Source of the DNA: Varroa destructor
Taxonomy: Eukaryota; Arthropoda; Arachnida; Mesostigmata; Varroidae
NCBI RefSeq assembly: GCF_002443255.2
Contig: NW_019211458.1
Coordinates: forward strand, 11,306,402-11,370,401
Length of the DNA: 64,000 nucleotides
Reading direction: 5' to 3'
Made by a program: the position numbers and the translations under genes. The notes under the pieces are model-generated. The model worked only from the letters and a program-made list of their open reading frames with translations, was not told the origin of the DNA and made no database searches. Shown here piece after piece: positions 24,101 through 35,781 of this stretch; within the stretch, counting starts at the first letter, position 1, and each line of letters starts with the position of its first letter.

Positions 24101-26214
24101 CGACGTAGAGTGTATATTTTTCAACCTGTTTTCATTTTGTTCACAAAAATTGCACCGAATATTACATTTAGTGCGCCAAATTGTGCATGTAGAATTGCGT
24201 GTCTTTTATAACACCTTGCATATTTAGCACAAGAAGCTGAATTCGACCTGATCTTCCTCCTAGGTTATCTTGTCGTGACTGTAAAATTTAAATTTCTTCT
24301 TAAGTGTACCAAGAAGTCAGCTTTCCCCAAGTTCAACATCTTTTCCTCTATTAACAACGCTTTCTCATCGTGGCGAAACCGAGCGCCCTTTTTGAAAGCA
24401 TTAAACCTTGTGCGACCTCTTTATAGGCAGTAACTCACGCTTCGTGACAATGGGGCTATTTCGATACCAAGAAACAGGTTTCCTTAAGATTTCACGCATG
24501 TAGTTAAATAGAAAAAATGCTTTTCTTTTGTTATTATCTTGCCCTACCAAATTCTCATTTCAGGGCGATGAGCTAAACAAAAAAGCGTTTGCATTATCAT
24601 ATATAAAATTACCAAAACGTAAGTACATTGCGAGGTATTTTTTGCTGTCAAACGACATACGAACATTAATTCATCCGTCAGATGCAATTCTTACCTCAGC
24701 CTTTAATACCTCAATCTAGTTTCCCATCCTACTATAGCTGTGGACATAAGTGCAGCACGTGCCGTATTTCAAAGTACGACATATAAATAAGTGCCTGGCT
24801 AGCTTGACCTAGAACGTATTTCTGTATGTTTCAACATTTTTTTTCTATAAAAAAAAAAAAATTTGCCTCCTATTCGAACTTCGCTCAGCAGAGGGACGAA
24901 TGTCATGTTAAGCTGAGTCATGACGAAACTACCGGCTTAACTAAGCTTGGAAAAGCCAACTAGACTCAGTAAGTCAAGTCGTTAATCGGGTACACTAGCC
25001 CTTTGGAAGCCGGTATTAAAGTTGTCTTCTGTCATGCAGCTACATGTTAAAAACACCACAGCCACTTTCAGATCATGCCCACGTAAGAAATGTCCTGTAA
25101 ATGGACATGGCACCGTAAGAGAGATATATGATTGGTTTTAGGGGCCTTTTACTCGTTCTTCTTGGTCAGAAATAACGACCTTTGGAAAACTGAATTAAGT
25201 TTCTGTATAGGAAGCATTTTTTGGACATATTCGAAAAATGATACTTCCATAAAGTAAACACACTCAGTGTATATATTGACTGTGGAATCGCGCTTAATCA
25301 TTTTTACATTGACTCACCCTGGGATTCGTTCGAGAGCGGTGTACAAGTCAATATTTATTACCGCTGGTTCTGATCGTTGAGTCGACTAATATCAAACGCC
25401 ATGTTCCAGACCTTCGGGTCAGACTGTAGAGCACTTTTGTTGCAAACAATGCGTAAGATACGCAGAGAACAAAGAATATAAAGCTTGAGTTCGTATAGCT
25501 TCAGTCGATTGAGTGCTTGTTTTAGCCACAGATACGATAATGCAGTGCAAGAGTCTTGTATAAAAGGGTTCTATCATCTATGCCCTCCAAAGCAAGAAGT
25601 GAATTTACGATTCTTGAAAGCTCTTACGATCAAATGTAAGGCCTACGAGAATGCTCTGTGCTTCGCCAGGGATTTCTTCAGACATTACTAATGCAAACTC
25701 ACCTCTTAAAAGTAAACGGTAACTTCAGTCACTGTCTCTTGGTTCCCACCAATATGTTTTGGTATAACTCGGTAAGTTTTCAACTGCTGGCCCCTAGTTA
25801 CTACTTATCCACCGTAGAAGCCAACGGGACCGCATGCCAAGCGTAAACGAATGAAACTTAAATATCTATGAGGTCCTGTCGCATTCAAGATATACAATAT
25901 TTCCTGGTCATTGAAGCACACTAAATGGTTGCTCCATAGGCACACTGGACAGCACAACAAAACAACTAACAGCTATTCCAATTTGAGTACTAGGATGGTA
26001 ATCCATCATTCAAACCTTTCCCGATGTCGTGATCCCCATCTCCTCAAGCGCGCTACCACAGACCCCATAGATTAACGGAAAGCCCTGTTCGTTCAGTTGT
26101 ACGTTCTTCGTGAAAACGAAGTGCGTGGTTCAGAACTACCAGTCAGCACTGACTGACAACGACAAATGGGCAGAGCGCGTTTAAACCGGGGCTGCCGAAT
26201 TGCTGACCCATAGA

Positions 26215-26243
26215 ATCAAGGAACGAGCTGCTCGTTCCTTGAT
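26215..26243. repeat. Perfect 29-base palindrome
   Basis: Two 14-base arms (ATCAAGGAACGAGC and its complement) flank a single central T at 26229. No gene is adjacent. It is too short a loop for a normal RNA hairpin, so a DNA dyad or a folded-back duplication is likelier. Confidence 0.85.
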
Positions 26244-26827
26244 CTGTGTGTGGTATCGTGTGAACAACGAAATAGAGGACAAATAATGGGCAAATGTACA
26301 GCCACAATATCACTTGCACACTACGTTGCCTGTGTGAGCCTAGCACTGAGCAAGTTACCGGCACAACATCTAACTCGTTATCACTCGAATAACAGAATCC
26401 CTTTGACTGACTGAGTGTCAGTCAACGGACCCGGACTAGTCTCACAGGAAGTGAATTCGATGAAAATAGGCAGCGGTCATGGCTAAAAATCTAATGTAGG
26501 CATCGAGTTCACGACACGTCGCTGCTACTGGTATCGCTGCCGCCGATGACCACACGGCGGCCAGTGGGTCCACTGACCGGTAACTTTCTTCCGCTGACAT
26601 CAGCGTTAACTAACACCGCTATTTCTGCTGCTGAACACAGGCCCTTTTCATAACAGCTTTAGCTGTTACCGGCACAGCAAGCCGCCCTATCCACCCTCCA
26701 AAGATATATGCACAGCAGAAATAAACAGAAAAGATCGGCAGCGGTAGGAAAACCAGGCGAAGCAAAGCAGCAAACTAGACAGTAGATACTGCAGCCAAAG
26801 GCAAAATGCGGCCAATCAGAGCTATCG

Positions 26828-26850
26828 CAGGCAGGCAGGCAGGCAGGCAG
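26828..26850. repeat. CAGG tetranucleotide microsatellite
   Basis: Five CAGG units plus CAG. Confidence 0.9.
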
Positions 26851-27104
26851 ACAAAATGACACACAACTGTGTGTTAATCACGTTGATGGCCAGCAGCGAT
26901 AGAGGCTGTGGTCACTTACCCTCTTTTTTTCATCTCAGCTTTCCTTCTGTTATAGCGTTTTCGCGCCTGTGTTTTGTCCTACTACTGTCCTGCCAGGGTC
27001 AAGTCAACCCAGTGCCCGCTACTGTCCTACGACCGTTGTCTACGACAAACAGCAACTGGGTTGCTGTCATTATCGACGCTGAAGTTGCTTCTGGACGACA
27101 GCTG

Positions 27105-27165
27105 AACATGGCGGCGGCACGAGTGGCGCTAGAGGCAGCAGCTATCTCACTGTTATGGCGGCCAT
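27105..27165 (+). promoter_or_regulatory. Pair of ATGGCGGC boxes, YY1/Pho-like
   Basis: AACATGGCGGC at 27105-27115 and TTATGGCGGCC at 27153-27163 both match the AANATGGCGGC or core ATGGC pattern bound by YY1/Pleiohomeotic-type zinc fingers. The first ATG also opens a 20-codon frame (MAAARVALEAAAISLLWRPC). The surrounding 27.0-27.2 kb is GC-richer than average. An intronic promoter or silencer is possible. Confidence 0.28.
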
Positions 27166-29793
27166 GCTAGGTTCGGACCGCGTATGGTCCCGTATTTTGG
27201 AATTTATGTTGATCACAAAGGGTTTGCGTCCCACCAGCAATAGTACTACGGCCGACAACAATAGCAGTAGGAACTCAATTGCATTAGCAACTGAAAAAGA
27301 GGGAAGGAGTAGCTATCCATCTCTGATGGCCACTGAAGACAAACCAAAATTTGCTTTTGTTTGCTGCTGCTAGTGTGACCCAGCCTCTGGCTAATAGCTC
27401 TGAACAACTCCAAAGAAAGAAAGTAAACAAGCACCGCACGCGACATTAGCGAGTAACGAAGAAGATGATGAAGTGGCAGCACGAGCGGTGGCAGGAACGA
27501 TGTGTTGATGGGGTACCAATACCTTGCGCCATAGTTACTAGCTGATCCAGCAGACATAGATCAACCAGCAGCTAATACTAAAGAAGAGTCTGTTCGTGTC
27601 TATGTAAGCATAGTTGGAACACTGTGTTGATGTACTCGCGTACATTAAGAAACCTAAAAGCTACGCTGAGAGACGGCCCGAGAAGTGGAAAAGGACCAAA
27701 AGCAGTATTAAACCTCTAGACATAGCAGCAGACATCAATATGTGAAAGACAAGTACCGCTCAAATAGATTTATGATTACTAGACGGCCATGGTATAAAAT
27801 GCGAATAGAATAAACAAATAGAAATAACATTAATAGTTGTCGTTACGGCACAAAATTTGGTATTACCGCATTGGTCGTGCGCGTCGCTCCTGCTTCTCTC
27901 CTGATTTCTGCAAATTCAAAATGTTCTGTCTACGTCGGATAGTTCTAATTAGTAAAAAGCAGGAAGTAAAGTTCTTTTTACCAAATAAACTGATTAGAAA
28001 CTGTGTATCAGTACTTATGATATGTGAGATTATTTCACTATGCAGGAACAACGTGTCGCTTTGCGTTCAACACCCCATTTCAGACGTATTGAACAAACCC
28101 AAACGTTGTCCAATCAGCTAAATAAAAGGCAGCGTCAAGGAAACTTTTCTGTGAGCAATCAATGCATACCCGCAGTTTACTTGCTCTTTTCCATGTACTC
28201 ATATAATCATAGCAAGATAGAGTTCAGTCCTATCATCGCCGGTGTCAAATAAACATCTAGGTCCTAACACTGTTTTAACGTGGCCGCTTTTATTCAACCT
28301 AGTACAGCCATTGCACAACGGCTAAACACGCCGTACGTTTCGACTGCTGCTATTTGCAGTCTTAGCTAATACAATCTACACTAATATGCTAGATTATGCT
28401 ATATCATCGATACGATCTGATACAATGATCTTGTCAAATCTGAACAACGCAAATTTTCATGGTCTCAGGTAGCTTCGAAATTCACAAATACGATTTATAA
28501 AAACCGACTGTTTGACGCCGTGGCTGCACGCAGTGCAATCAGATCCTTATACTCAGAAATCCTGTTGCTCGATAGGTAGATTGAAACCTTAGCTTAAAAC
28601 CCATAAAACGTTTACTGCCTTTCTTAGCAATTCGCCCTCACGGCATCATGTGGGTCACAACGTTATTTCGCTTTCCGGGCGTAATACATTGTCTCTGTCC
28701 TACGATGGTTCTTTCTTCCTGAATGGACGTGCTAAGAAGCGTGGGCCAGCAAAAAGCCAATGCAACGGCCCGATGTATGTGGACATCATGACAGATGTCA
28801 TTTGGTCCAAAGAGGGCGCTGCAATATGGCTTGTTTTATTTCTTGAATAGAAAGGTTTTTTTTTGTTTGAATCTCTACGATAGGTCCAACTCGGACTAGG
28901 CAATCCGTCTCGCAAGTTTCTCTACTGAGGTCGCTTTTCGCGTGCTCCGAGAGCTGTTTGGAAGCGATCGCGGAAAGGTGGGCTGACCACTGAACATAGG
29001 GATTATTTCTAGTTTTACAGAGCCATATACAACTTCTGCTGCTTTCTGAAGAACCTGTAACACCATCCATATTGTAACTCTTTTTTTTTGTGCTTTTCCA
29101 CCTTGAAAGATTGGCATGGTTATTAATCTAGACGCCCACTTCCGCCATAATCGTCGGCATAATTAGTGCTGTTGCTCTTGCCTCGGTGGCCTGGTGACAT
29201 GATGACATCTCTTACAGCAGCTGTCTACTGTCTAGAATTGACTTTATATCAGCTTTCGAAGTTCTAATGCGGCTCAGCGGTGTCTTCCATAGTTACAGAT
29301 AGTACACACAATAATCATACTGGCTCCTTCTCCTTCTAGAATTAGACGGCAACTCTCCTCCCAGTTGGCAAGCGTAGAATACAGGTACGTTTTCGCTGTG
29401 CTTATCCATAGTATTAACAGGAACAGGATACACGGTGCGCTAAACGATGTATTTGGAAAGTCGAAGATATAAAAAATCAAGCTTCCGTGATAACCAAAAA
29501 ATTGCTTATGGCAAGCGTTGATGCTGATAGCAATTTCGCAGAATATACTTGCTTTGTATACTTACTTGTTTTAGAAGTATAGAATAAAGCAACTGCAATA
29601 GATACTGGAGGGAGTTGCCAACTGTAAAGATTATGATAATCTTTTTTCCCGTTGTTATTGTCTCTGTACAACGGAAGCCTATGGCATAATAGCACTTAAT
29701 TGCTTGTGGACGCAAGATTTTTTGAAGACGTACGATTTGACGTGTGGTCGTTCGTTGTGTGTTGTTAAAGGTACAACTCAAATGCTTCTCTAT

Positions 29794-29812
29794 CGGCGGC
29801 GGCGGCGGCGGC
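29794..29812. repeat. CGG trinucleotide run
   Basis: Six CGG units plus one base, in otherwise A/T-rich intron. Confidence 0.9.
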
Positions 29813-32743
29813 ACTCAGTGTTCATATTATATGTTCAAGGCCACTGTCACCTGACGAATGCTACGTCAACATCGACTAGCCAATAGGCCTCGATGAGAAA
29901 ACGAACTCTACAATCAGTATCTCGCTCCATCAAAGCAATAAGCTGCACACAGGCGTATACAAGGCGATTCAGCGGAAGACGTAAACTGTAATTGGTTATA
30001 GTAACTTAGTAGTGGTAATTTAGCTTTAATTAGCTCATTTCGCTGCTTGCAACCCTAATTCCGAAGGCCACCCCGAGCTGCGCCAACGGCACAATCCTAT
30101 GCATCAATGCCAGCATCCCCAGGCGCTGGCTTCGACACACAGGGACAACCATACACGATACGTCGGGGAGAAGGCCCTACAACAAGGGGGAGGGGGGATG
30201 AGCACACAATTAAAGCTTATGGTCGAAGAAGCTGTATGTATGTAGTGACACTGTGTAGTTCTATGGATTTAATAATGATCTTTCGTAACACAGGAAGCGT
30301 ACGGCGACGAACGAAACACTAGGCAGTACCTGTCTTTATATGCTCGATGCAGGGGCTGTATGTGACGATATGCTCTTGGCATAATCGCACGTATTTGTAT
30401 AAACACTATAGTTTCCCACCTTAGAGTCCTACGGCGCGCGAGTGCGTAGATGTGTGCTCCAGTGCAACATTGCGTTAGGCCCGCCTGCCTTCCGTGTGCT
30501 CTTTGTCAATGTCTGATTAGCTAGTTCGTAGTGGCACTAATTGTAGCAGCCGGGTGAGAAAAGTATTCATTGTACGAGCATGTGTCACATTGTCTCCAGT
30601 CGACGCGATTACATCAAACCGAACGGTAAGACAATACATCATTCACTCTCGATTCAGAATATAGGAGAATAGCACGATACAGCTGCTTGCGTCGTTGCCA
30701 CGCAGCGATTTTTTTGCTACCAATAGTCAAAAAGTTTAAGGCACAACCTTTTCTCGTCCTAGACGTTACCGCCTGTAATAGTCGCAGCAGTCTTCCTGAA
30801 AGAACATCCGCAGCTGTAACAGCAGCGACGCCCAAGAACGTTCGTTTCTATAGCTAGAAAAGAAAAAAAACCTGCACAGCAGACGACAGGCGACCGGTGC
30901 CTGCATGAGTGCGAGAGGCGAAAAAAAGATGTCGAAGGTGAACGTCGAGACTGCTGTCACCGCTAACAAGCGGAAGCCAAGGACGTTAACAGTTTTCATC
31001 CGGCCGTGGCAGCAGTATAAAACTGTTAGCGATAATAAGCGTAGATCCCTGAGTGGAATTGCGACATCAAAGGTGAAACGGGAAACAGATGAGCATTGCG
31101 CACCGACAAGTTACTCTATTCACAGAACGCGCGATATACAGAGCCACTGTGAACCATACCCCCCTGTACACATCTAGCAGACGTTCTAATGTGAACCACA
31201 AAGTGAAACGTCCTTCTTTTACTAAGCCGAGCGATTTACCTACTCTTACTACTACTGTAGTTGATCTCCAGCTCATCTACCATTTGCCTATGAAAAAAAA
31301 ACCGTGGAGGGACAGCGGATTGGCTCAAGTGTACTTCGTCTTTACATAAATGTCATTCGGAAAAATATTGAACAGCGTAACCCGCGCGGTCATCGCACAG
31401 CAGCAATATACGACTGACATACGTTTACATAGTCGCTATTAAGCCACTATCGCCCTTCAAGGGCAACGCGAAACGGGTAAAATGGCGGTGGTAATTGTAA
31501 GAACCTTTGTGTACCTAGACCAACAATAGCAGCGGACACAGTTAATGTCACTTTAACTCCATTGCCCCGTCGATCTACCTTTCATTGTGTTTGGTCCATT
31601 ATTTAAGTTGTAGCTTTTTCTCCTTCTCCAGTAGGCCCCTCGCTACTATCGCTATTACGATTTCAGAAGAATTCTGCCGCTTGTTGCGCTAAGGCTCAAC
31701 AGCGAATCAAAAATAGGTACAGCTGTCTCATTCAACAAAAGTGCTAAGCTAAGCGCTGTCAACAGTAGCAGTGGTTTTGCTAATCGTGTTGGATAGGATA
31801 GAAGCACAGTGCAGTAGAGGGCAAGCCGAGCCGTAAAGAAGGTCAGTGATCCAGCTTGTCTGTTCATATCAATCAATAACGTTGAATAGTATTACAATCG
31901 ATCAGTTAGATAGGGCGACCCAAGAAAACTAACCTATCTTCGAGTAAGATGCTCAACAGGCGACGGATTGATACAGGCCAAATGTGTTGCATGGGCTCTA
32001 ATCATGTCGTCACAATTTCAACTACCGCGTAAAGATTGCTGAGAAGAGTCTGGTGACAAGAAAACAGACCTGCAGTCAACGAGTAACGATAGAGACCATT
32101 GGTGTTAACTGCCTCTCTTAGTAGCACTGATAGCTTCGATATATGACTTCAGGTTTTCTGATTGCAGTGCGCCTCACCTTATCTATCGCTTACTCGGTGC
32201 TATCCTCACATCGCAGAAACTCCCCATTTCAATACCCGTGGTCCATATGGCCAGATTTGGCGTACATATTCCTCATCTCCTCTGGCTGACCTTCGTGATG
32301 AAAGAGGCGATGAAAGGCTAGGTGAGACAAAGGCGGATAGGAGTAGCACGATGGATGTCGGTATTGACACCCCCTAATTACATGAGTATTAGTTGGTGAA
32401 CCCGCTGAACAGATCCATGTGTTCTATATAACTTTGAATAAAAAATAGCTAGTTTTATGAACTAATTAACTTTGTCCTTCATGCGTGCCTAACTCATTGA
32501 TTAGCATAAGAATTTTGCTGATGAGGCCAATATTAGTAATCATAATTATCATTAAGATTATTACGTGCTTGTTTCAAAAGCCAACCTCTTCAGAAAGACT
32601 GAAATTATAATATATCTCAGAGCTACTTCAAAATCTACAATCAATAGTTTTTTCTGTCGAAAGGGAACAATTTTGGTCGTTCCGTGTAATATTGTTTTTG
32701 CCATCCAAACTAATGAACTATAATTACTGCGTTTGACACTTAC

Positions 32744-32797
32744 CAACGATGTAAGTGGGTCGTCACATGACGCCCGTACATCAAAACTGAGCGTCAT
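32744..32797 (-). CDS. Possible further alternative first exon, 18 codons
   Basis: The ATG at 32797 has G at -3. The frame MTLSFDVRASCDDPLTSL runs straight into a good donor (TTG followed by GTAAGTGTC) in phase 0, so it could splice in frame to the 6.5 kb exon. Unlike the 43 kb exon, its composition gives no extra support. One chance donor in three would show the right phase. Confidence 0.22.
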
Positions 32798-34372
32798 GCC
32801 TTCCCCTAAACTACAAGGCGACCACCAATGGGCAGCCACTTCGAAGCTTCAATTGGGGTTGTCACCCGAAAACTAGAGGGAGCTTTAGATTTTTTTCTTT
32901 GCCTGCTTCACCTGTTTTCGTGTTACTTGCAACCACTTGAGCCTCTCGAACCTGCCTCGTCTCGCAAATCGACTGCAGCACTCCGACACACAGCTCCCGG
33001 TTGCCCGGGAAGCCAGAGAGGCCTCAACAGGATGCTCTCCTCCTCATTCGAACCTCAACTCGTCATTTTCTACCGGTTTTCAAACGATATGGAGCGCGGT
33101 CGACTACCTTCCCGAAGAAGTCGTCTCTAAGTATTTGCTTCGGAACAGCTTTATAGGGAAACTTTACGCTCTTCTTATCTGGTTAGCTTCTATTGGGCTC
33201 CCAATTTCTACCGACTACCCGCCGGTCTTCTTTGACAACTCCACGACTTCTACTTTGCCAGATTTGTCGAGCGAAATAATACAGGGAAAAACGTATCGCC
33301 GTTCGGGTATCCTAGTTTCACCTGGCACCGCACTGTGAAGTCAACGTAAACTAGTGACTGTCCACTGTCACGCCAGCTCGCCGCTTTCCAGTTCGACCGA
33401 TTCTATCGAGGTAGCGACCGACTACGTAGGAACCGATTCTCGATTCGTTCCCGTCGAAATCCTCCAAATCTGAGCGGCCATCCAAGTTCCTCCACCTTTC
33501 AAGCGGTTGCACTTCTTTCGAGTTATGAATTACGTAAAATGTCGCTGCCCCTGCTGATGCTAGCTCTATGTCTTGGTCTACTACTCTATTATCGGATCAA
33601 AGTATCAATCCGTCGATAAATTCCGTTCGTAAACCCGCTTTTACGCTTTCTATTCTACTTATTTACTAGTTGATTTCTCTTGATGTTTTTGCTATTCGCT
33701 ATTTTCGTTATTTTCTCTAAATTCCTTTTACGTCTCTTCAGTCAGTTGCTTATGCCGACCTTATCCGACGGAGGGCGGGAAATGTGCGCCACCTGTGCGT
33801 CGAACGAGTACAACACAGTTCTCTGCCGTTATGACAGTCGATACAACGACAATAGCTATACCGGCTATACCAACTGGCCGATGAGCACCGGAGCGCTGAT
33901 ACAGGTCGGAAACTGTCTACCTACGACGTACAGAACTCTCCGAGCTGCTCGCACTCCTCTTGCACGCGCTGGTTGCCCCTGCCTAAGACAGACTTTTGAA
34001 GCAGGCTACATAGACACCGCACGCACTTATACACAGATGACGTACGCATAGATGTACGACGCACTGACCGCCAACCCGGTCGGGTCGCACAGATCACCGA
34101 GCCGGGAAGAGGTGGTGAGGCTGCTTGTTATTGCCGCCGTCACCGCTACTGCTTGGCACCACTCCCTGCCGCTGTATCTATTTGGTCACAGATGAGAAAT
34201 CTCTAGGGCGTCTAAGCTCTCAGCCCCGGGCTAGCGTCTAGGAGAAGAGACACGAACGACGACGACGACCAGCAGCCGCAACCAGAAGCAGCAACGACTG
34301 CGCAACACAACAGCTGCCTTCGATCAGCCAAACGATAAGCGGCGAAACAGCCAACTCTGGGTTTTATTGTTT

Positions 34373-34396
34373 CTGCTGCTGCTGCTGCTGCTGCTG
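34373..34396. repeat. CTG trinucleotide run, eight units
   Basis: Eight pure CTG units (CAG on the minus, gene-sense strand). No supported coding frame runs through it; the minus-strand frame coding Ala in this place is short. Confidence 0.9.
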
Positions 34397-35023
34397 TCAC
34401 TGTTATAATAATACGAAGTAAATACACTACCAAACTATATAGACTAAACAGCTTCTAATGAGTAGACGCTTGTAGGTGAAAGACGCCAACAAGTACTGTT
34501 GCTATCGCCACGTTCAGCTACAACGATATTGACTATCACTAATGTTACACATCAGCGAGAGTTACAATGACGAACGACACTTTGCGACCTCGACTACGAC
34601 GTACAGAAAGCTAGGAAAGATAACATCCGTATTCCTATTTATTCTTTGTTTTCTTCTGTTTTGGAAAAAGCTGCTCGGTTCAAAAATGTTGCTAGCTGGC
34701 AGAAAATCGATGTAGCTATTTTGTTGTTGACTTTCTAGCTTGTTTCTATGTTTCTTTTCTTTGTTCTAACATAAGCAAACACCGCCGTTGTCACCGTCTT
34801 TCGTTCAGCTTGACGCGAGGCAGCGTGTGGCGCTGGCCGTCGTCTCGAATGTTCCTCTCCCAGCGACTGCAGCTTAAGCTCTGTCGGTCGCTTGGTCTGA
34901 TCTGCAGTCCTGCTCTCCTGCTAGCGTCGCCTGTGGTCCGCGCTCTGTGCTTGGAGAGCTGAGATCTCCCGCTTCGGCTCTCTCCTTCTGTTCTCCTAAG
35001 TTGCCCTACCATGTGCCTCGCAG

Positions 35024-35611
35024 TTGCCGACGACGAAAACGACGACGACGAAAGTTGCAGCGGCCGGTGGCGCGGGTCTGGGGTTTGGGGCCGTAGGGCA
35101 AACTGGGGTGCTTTTAGCAAGAGCTCAGGACGAGAAAACCCTCTCCCATCAGCGGCTTGACGTTGCAGCAAAGTTGCTAAGACCATATACCCATATTACC
35201 GTTTCGCTTGCCTTCCTTGCGCTTTGTGCAGGCCGCCTGTTCCCTTTCCTTCGATTTTGTTCTCGTTGCGTGCTCACACGCGCAGCAGCCACTACAAAGA
35301 CCACTAGCAGAAGGGGAGTACTAGAACGGCACAGCAGCGCCAACGACAACGACGAATTATACGAGCGAGTGGAGCGAGGCGGGGGAGGGGAAAGAGAAAG
35401 AAGGAGTGTGCGCTCCTTCCCCCAGTGTCACAGACCCTCACCCACTATCCAGCCATTTACTCGCCGATTGCTTGGTGGCCCACCGGTGGCTACAGAGCCG
35501 AACAGAGAACGTTCGTCCTACGCTTACCTTCCGAGCGACCTCTTCCTCACCAAGTCGACAGGCGTTCGTAGACATCCAGCCCTCCGTAGCACCTTCAGTA
35601 ACCTAAGGTAA
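35024..35611 (+). CDS. Longest open frame in the window (195 codons), GC-rich, unknown
   Basis: The plus-strand frame begins at a non-ATG codon and is Arg/Thr/Ser-rich with no domain seen. A donor-like CTAAG followed by GTAAAC overlaps its stop, and a stronger one (TTAAAG followed by GTAAGC) lies near 36018. Open frames on both strands here are expected where G+C is high, so coding is doubtful. It may instead be an untranslated exon or promoter region. Confidence 0.13.
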   Translation: MPTTKTTTTKVAAAGGAGLGFGAVGQTGVLLARAQDEKTLSHQRLDVAAKLLRPYTHITVSLAFLALCAGRLFPFLRFCSRCVLTRAAATTKTTSRRGVLERHSSANDNDELYERVERGGGGERERRSVRSFPQCHRPSPTIQPFTRRLLGGPPVATEPNRERSSYAYLPSDLFLTKSTGVRRHPALRSTFSNLR

Positions 35612-35781
35612 ACATTATCACCTGTGCGATGCTTCTTTAGCGCAGCGGAAGTACGGCGGCTTACGAGATTGTCTTGCGCGCCACACCGTGCGTCGACCAC
35701 TGGGTCCCCATCTTGGGGCCTCAGAACCCAGGTTAAGGGACGACAAATTGGGCAGACAAGTGGCTGTTGCAGTTGCTCCAT
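35528..35781 (-). CDS. Candidate exon with CPIC motif in a GC-rich island
   Basis: The ATG at 35781 has strong context (GGCGATGG), and 84 codons run to a strong donor (GGAAG followed by GTAAGCG), ending in phase 2. The peptide starts MEQLQQPLVCPICRPLTWVL. The C-P-I-C pair recalls the first ligands of RING-type zinc fingers, but the later Cys/His ligands are absent, so I do not call a RING. An internal weaker donor (CTC followed by GTAAGC) would end in phase 0. The surrounding 34.2-35.9 kb is GC-richer than the rest of the intron and could hold a promoter. Confidence 0.22.

Noticed and set aside
32937..33338. 133-codon plus-strand frame
   Set aside because: It has no start context, splice bounds or recognisable motif, and its length is within the chance range.
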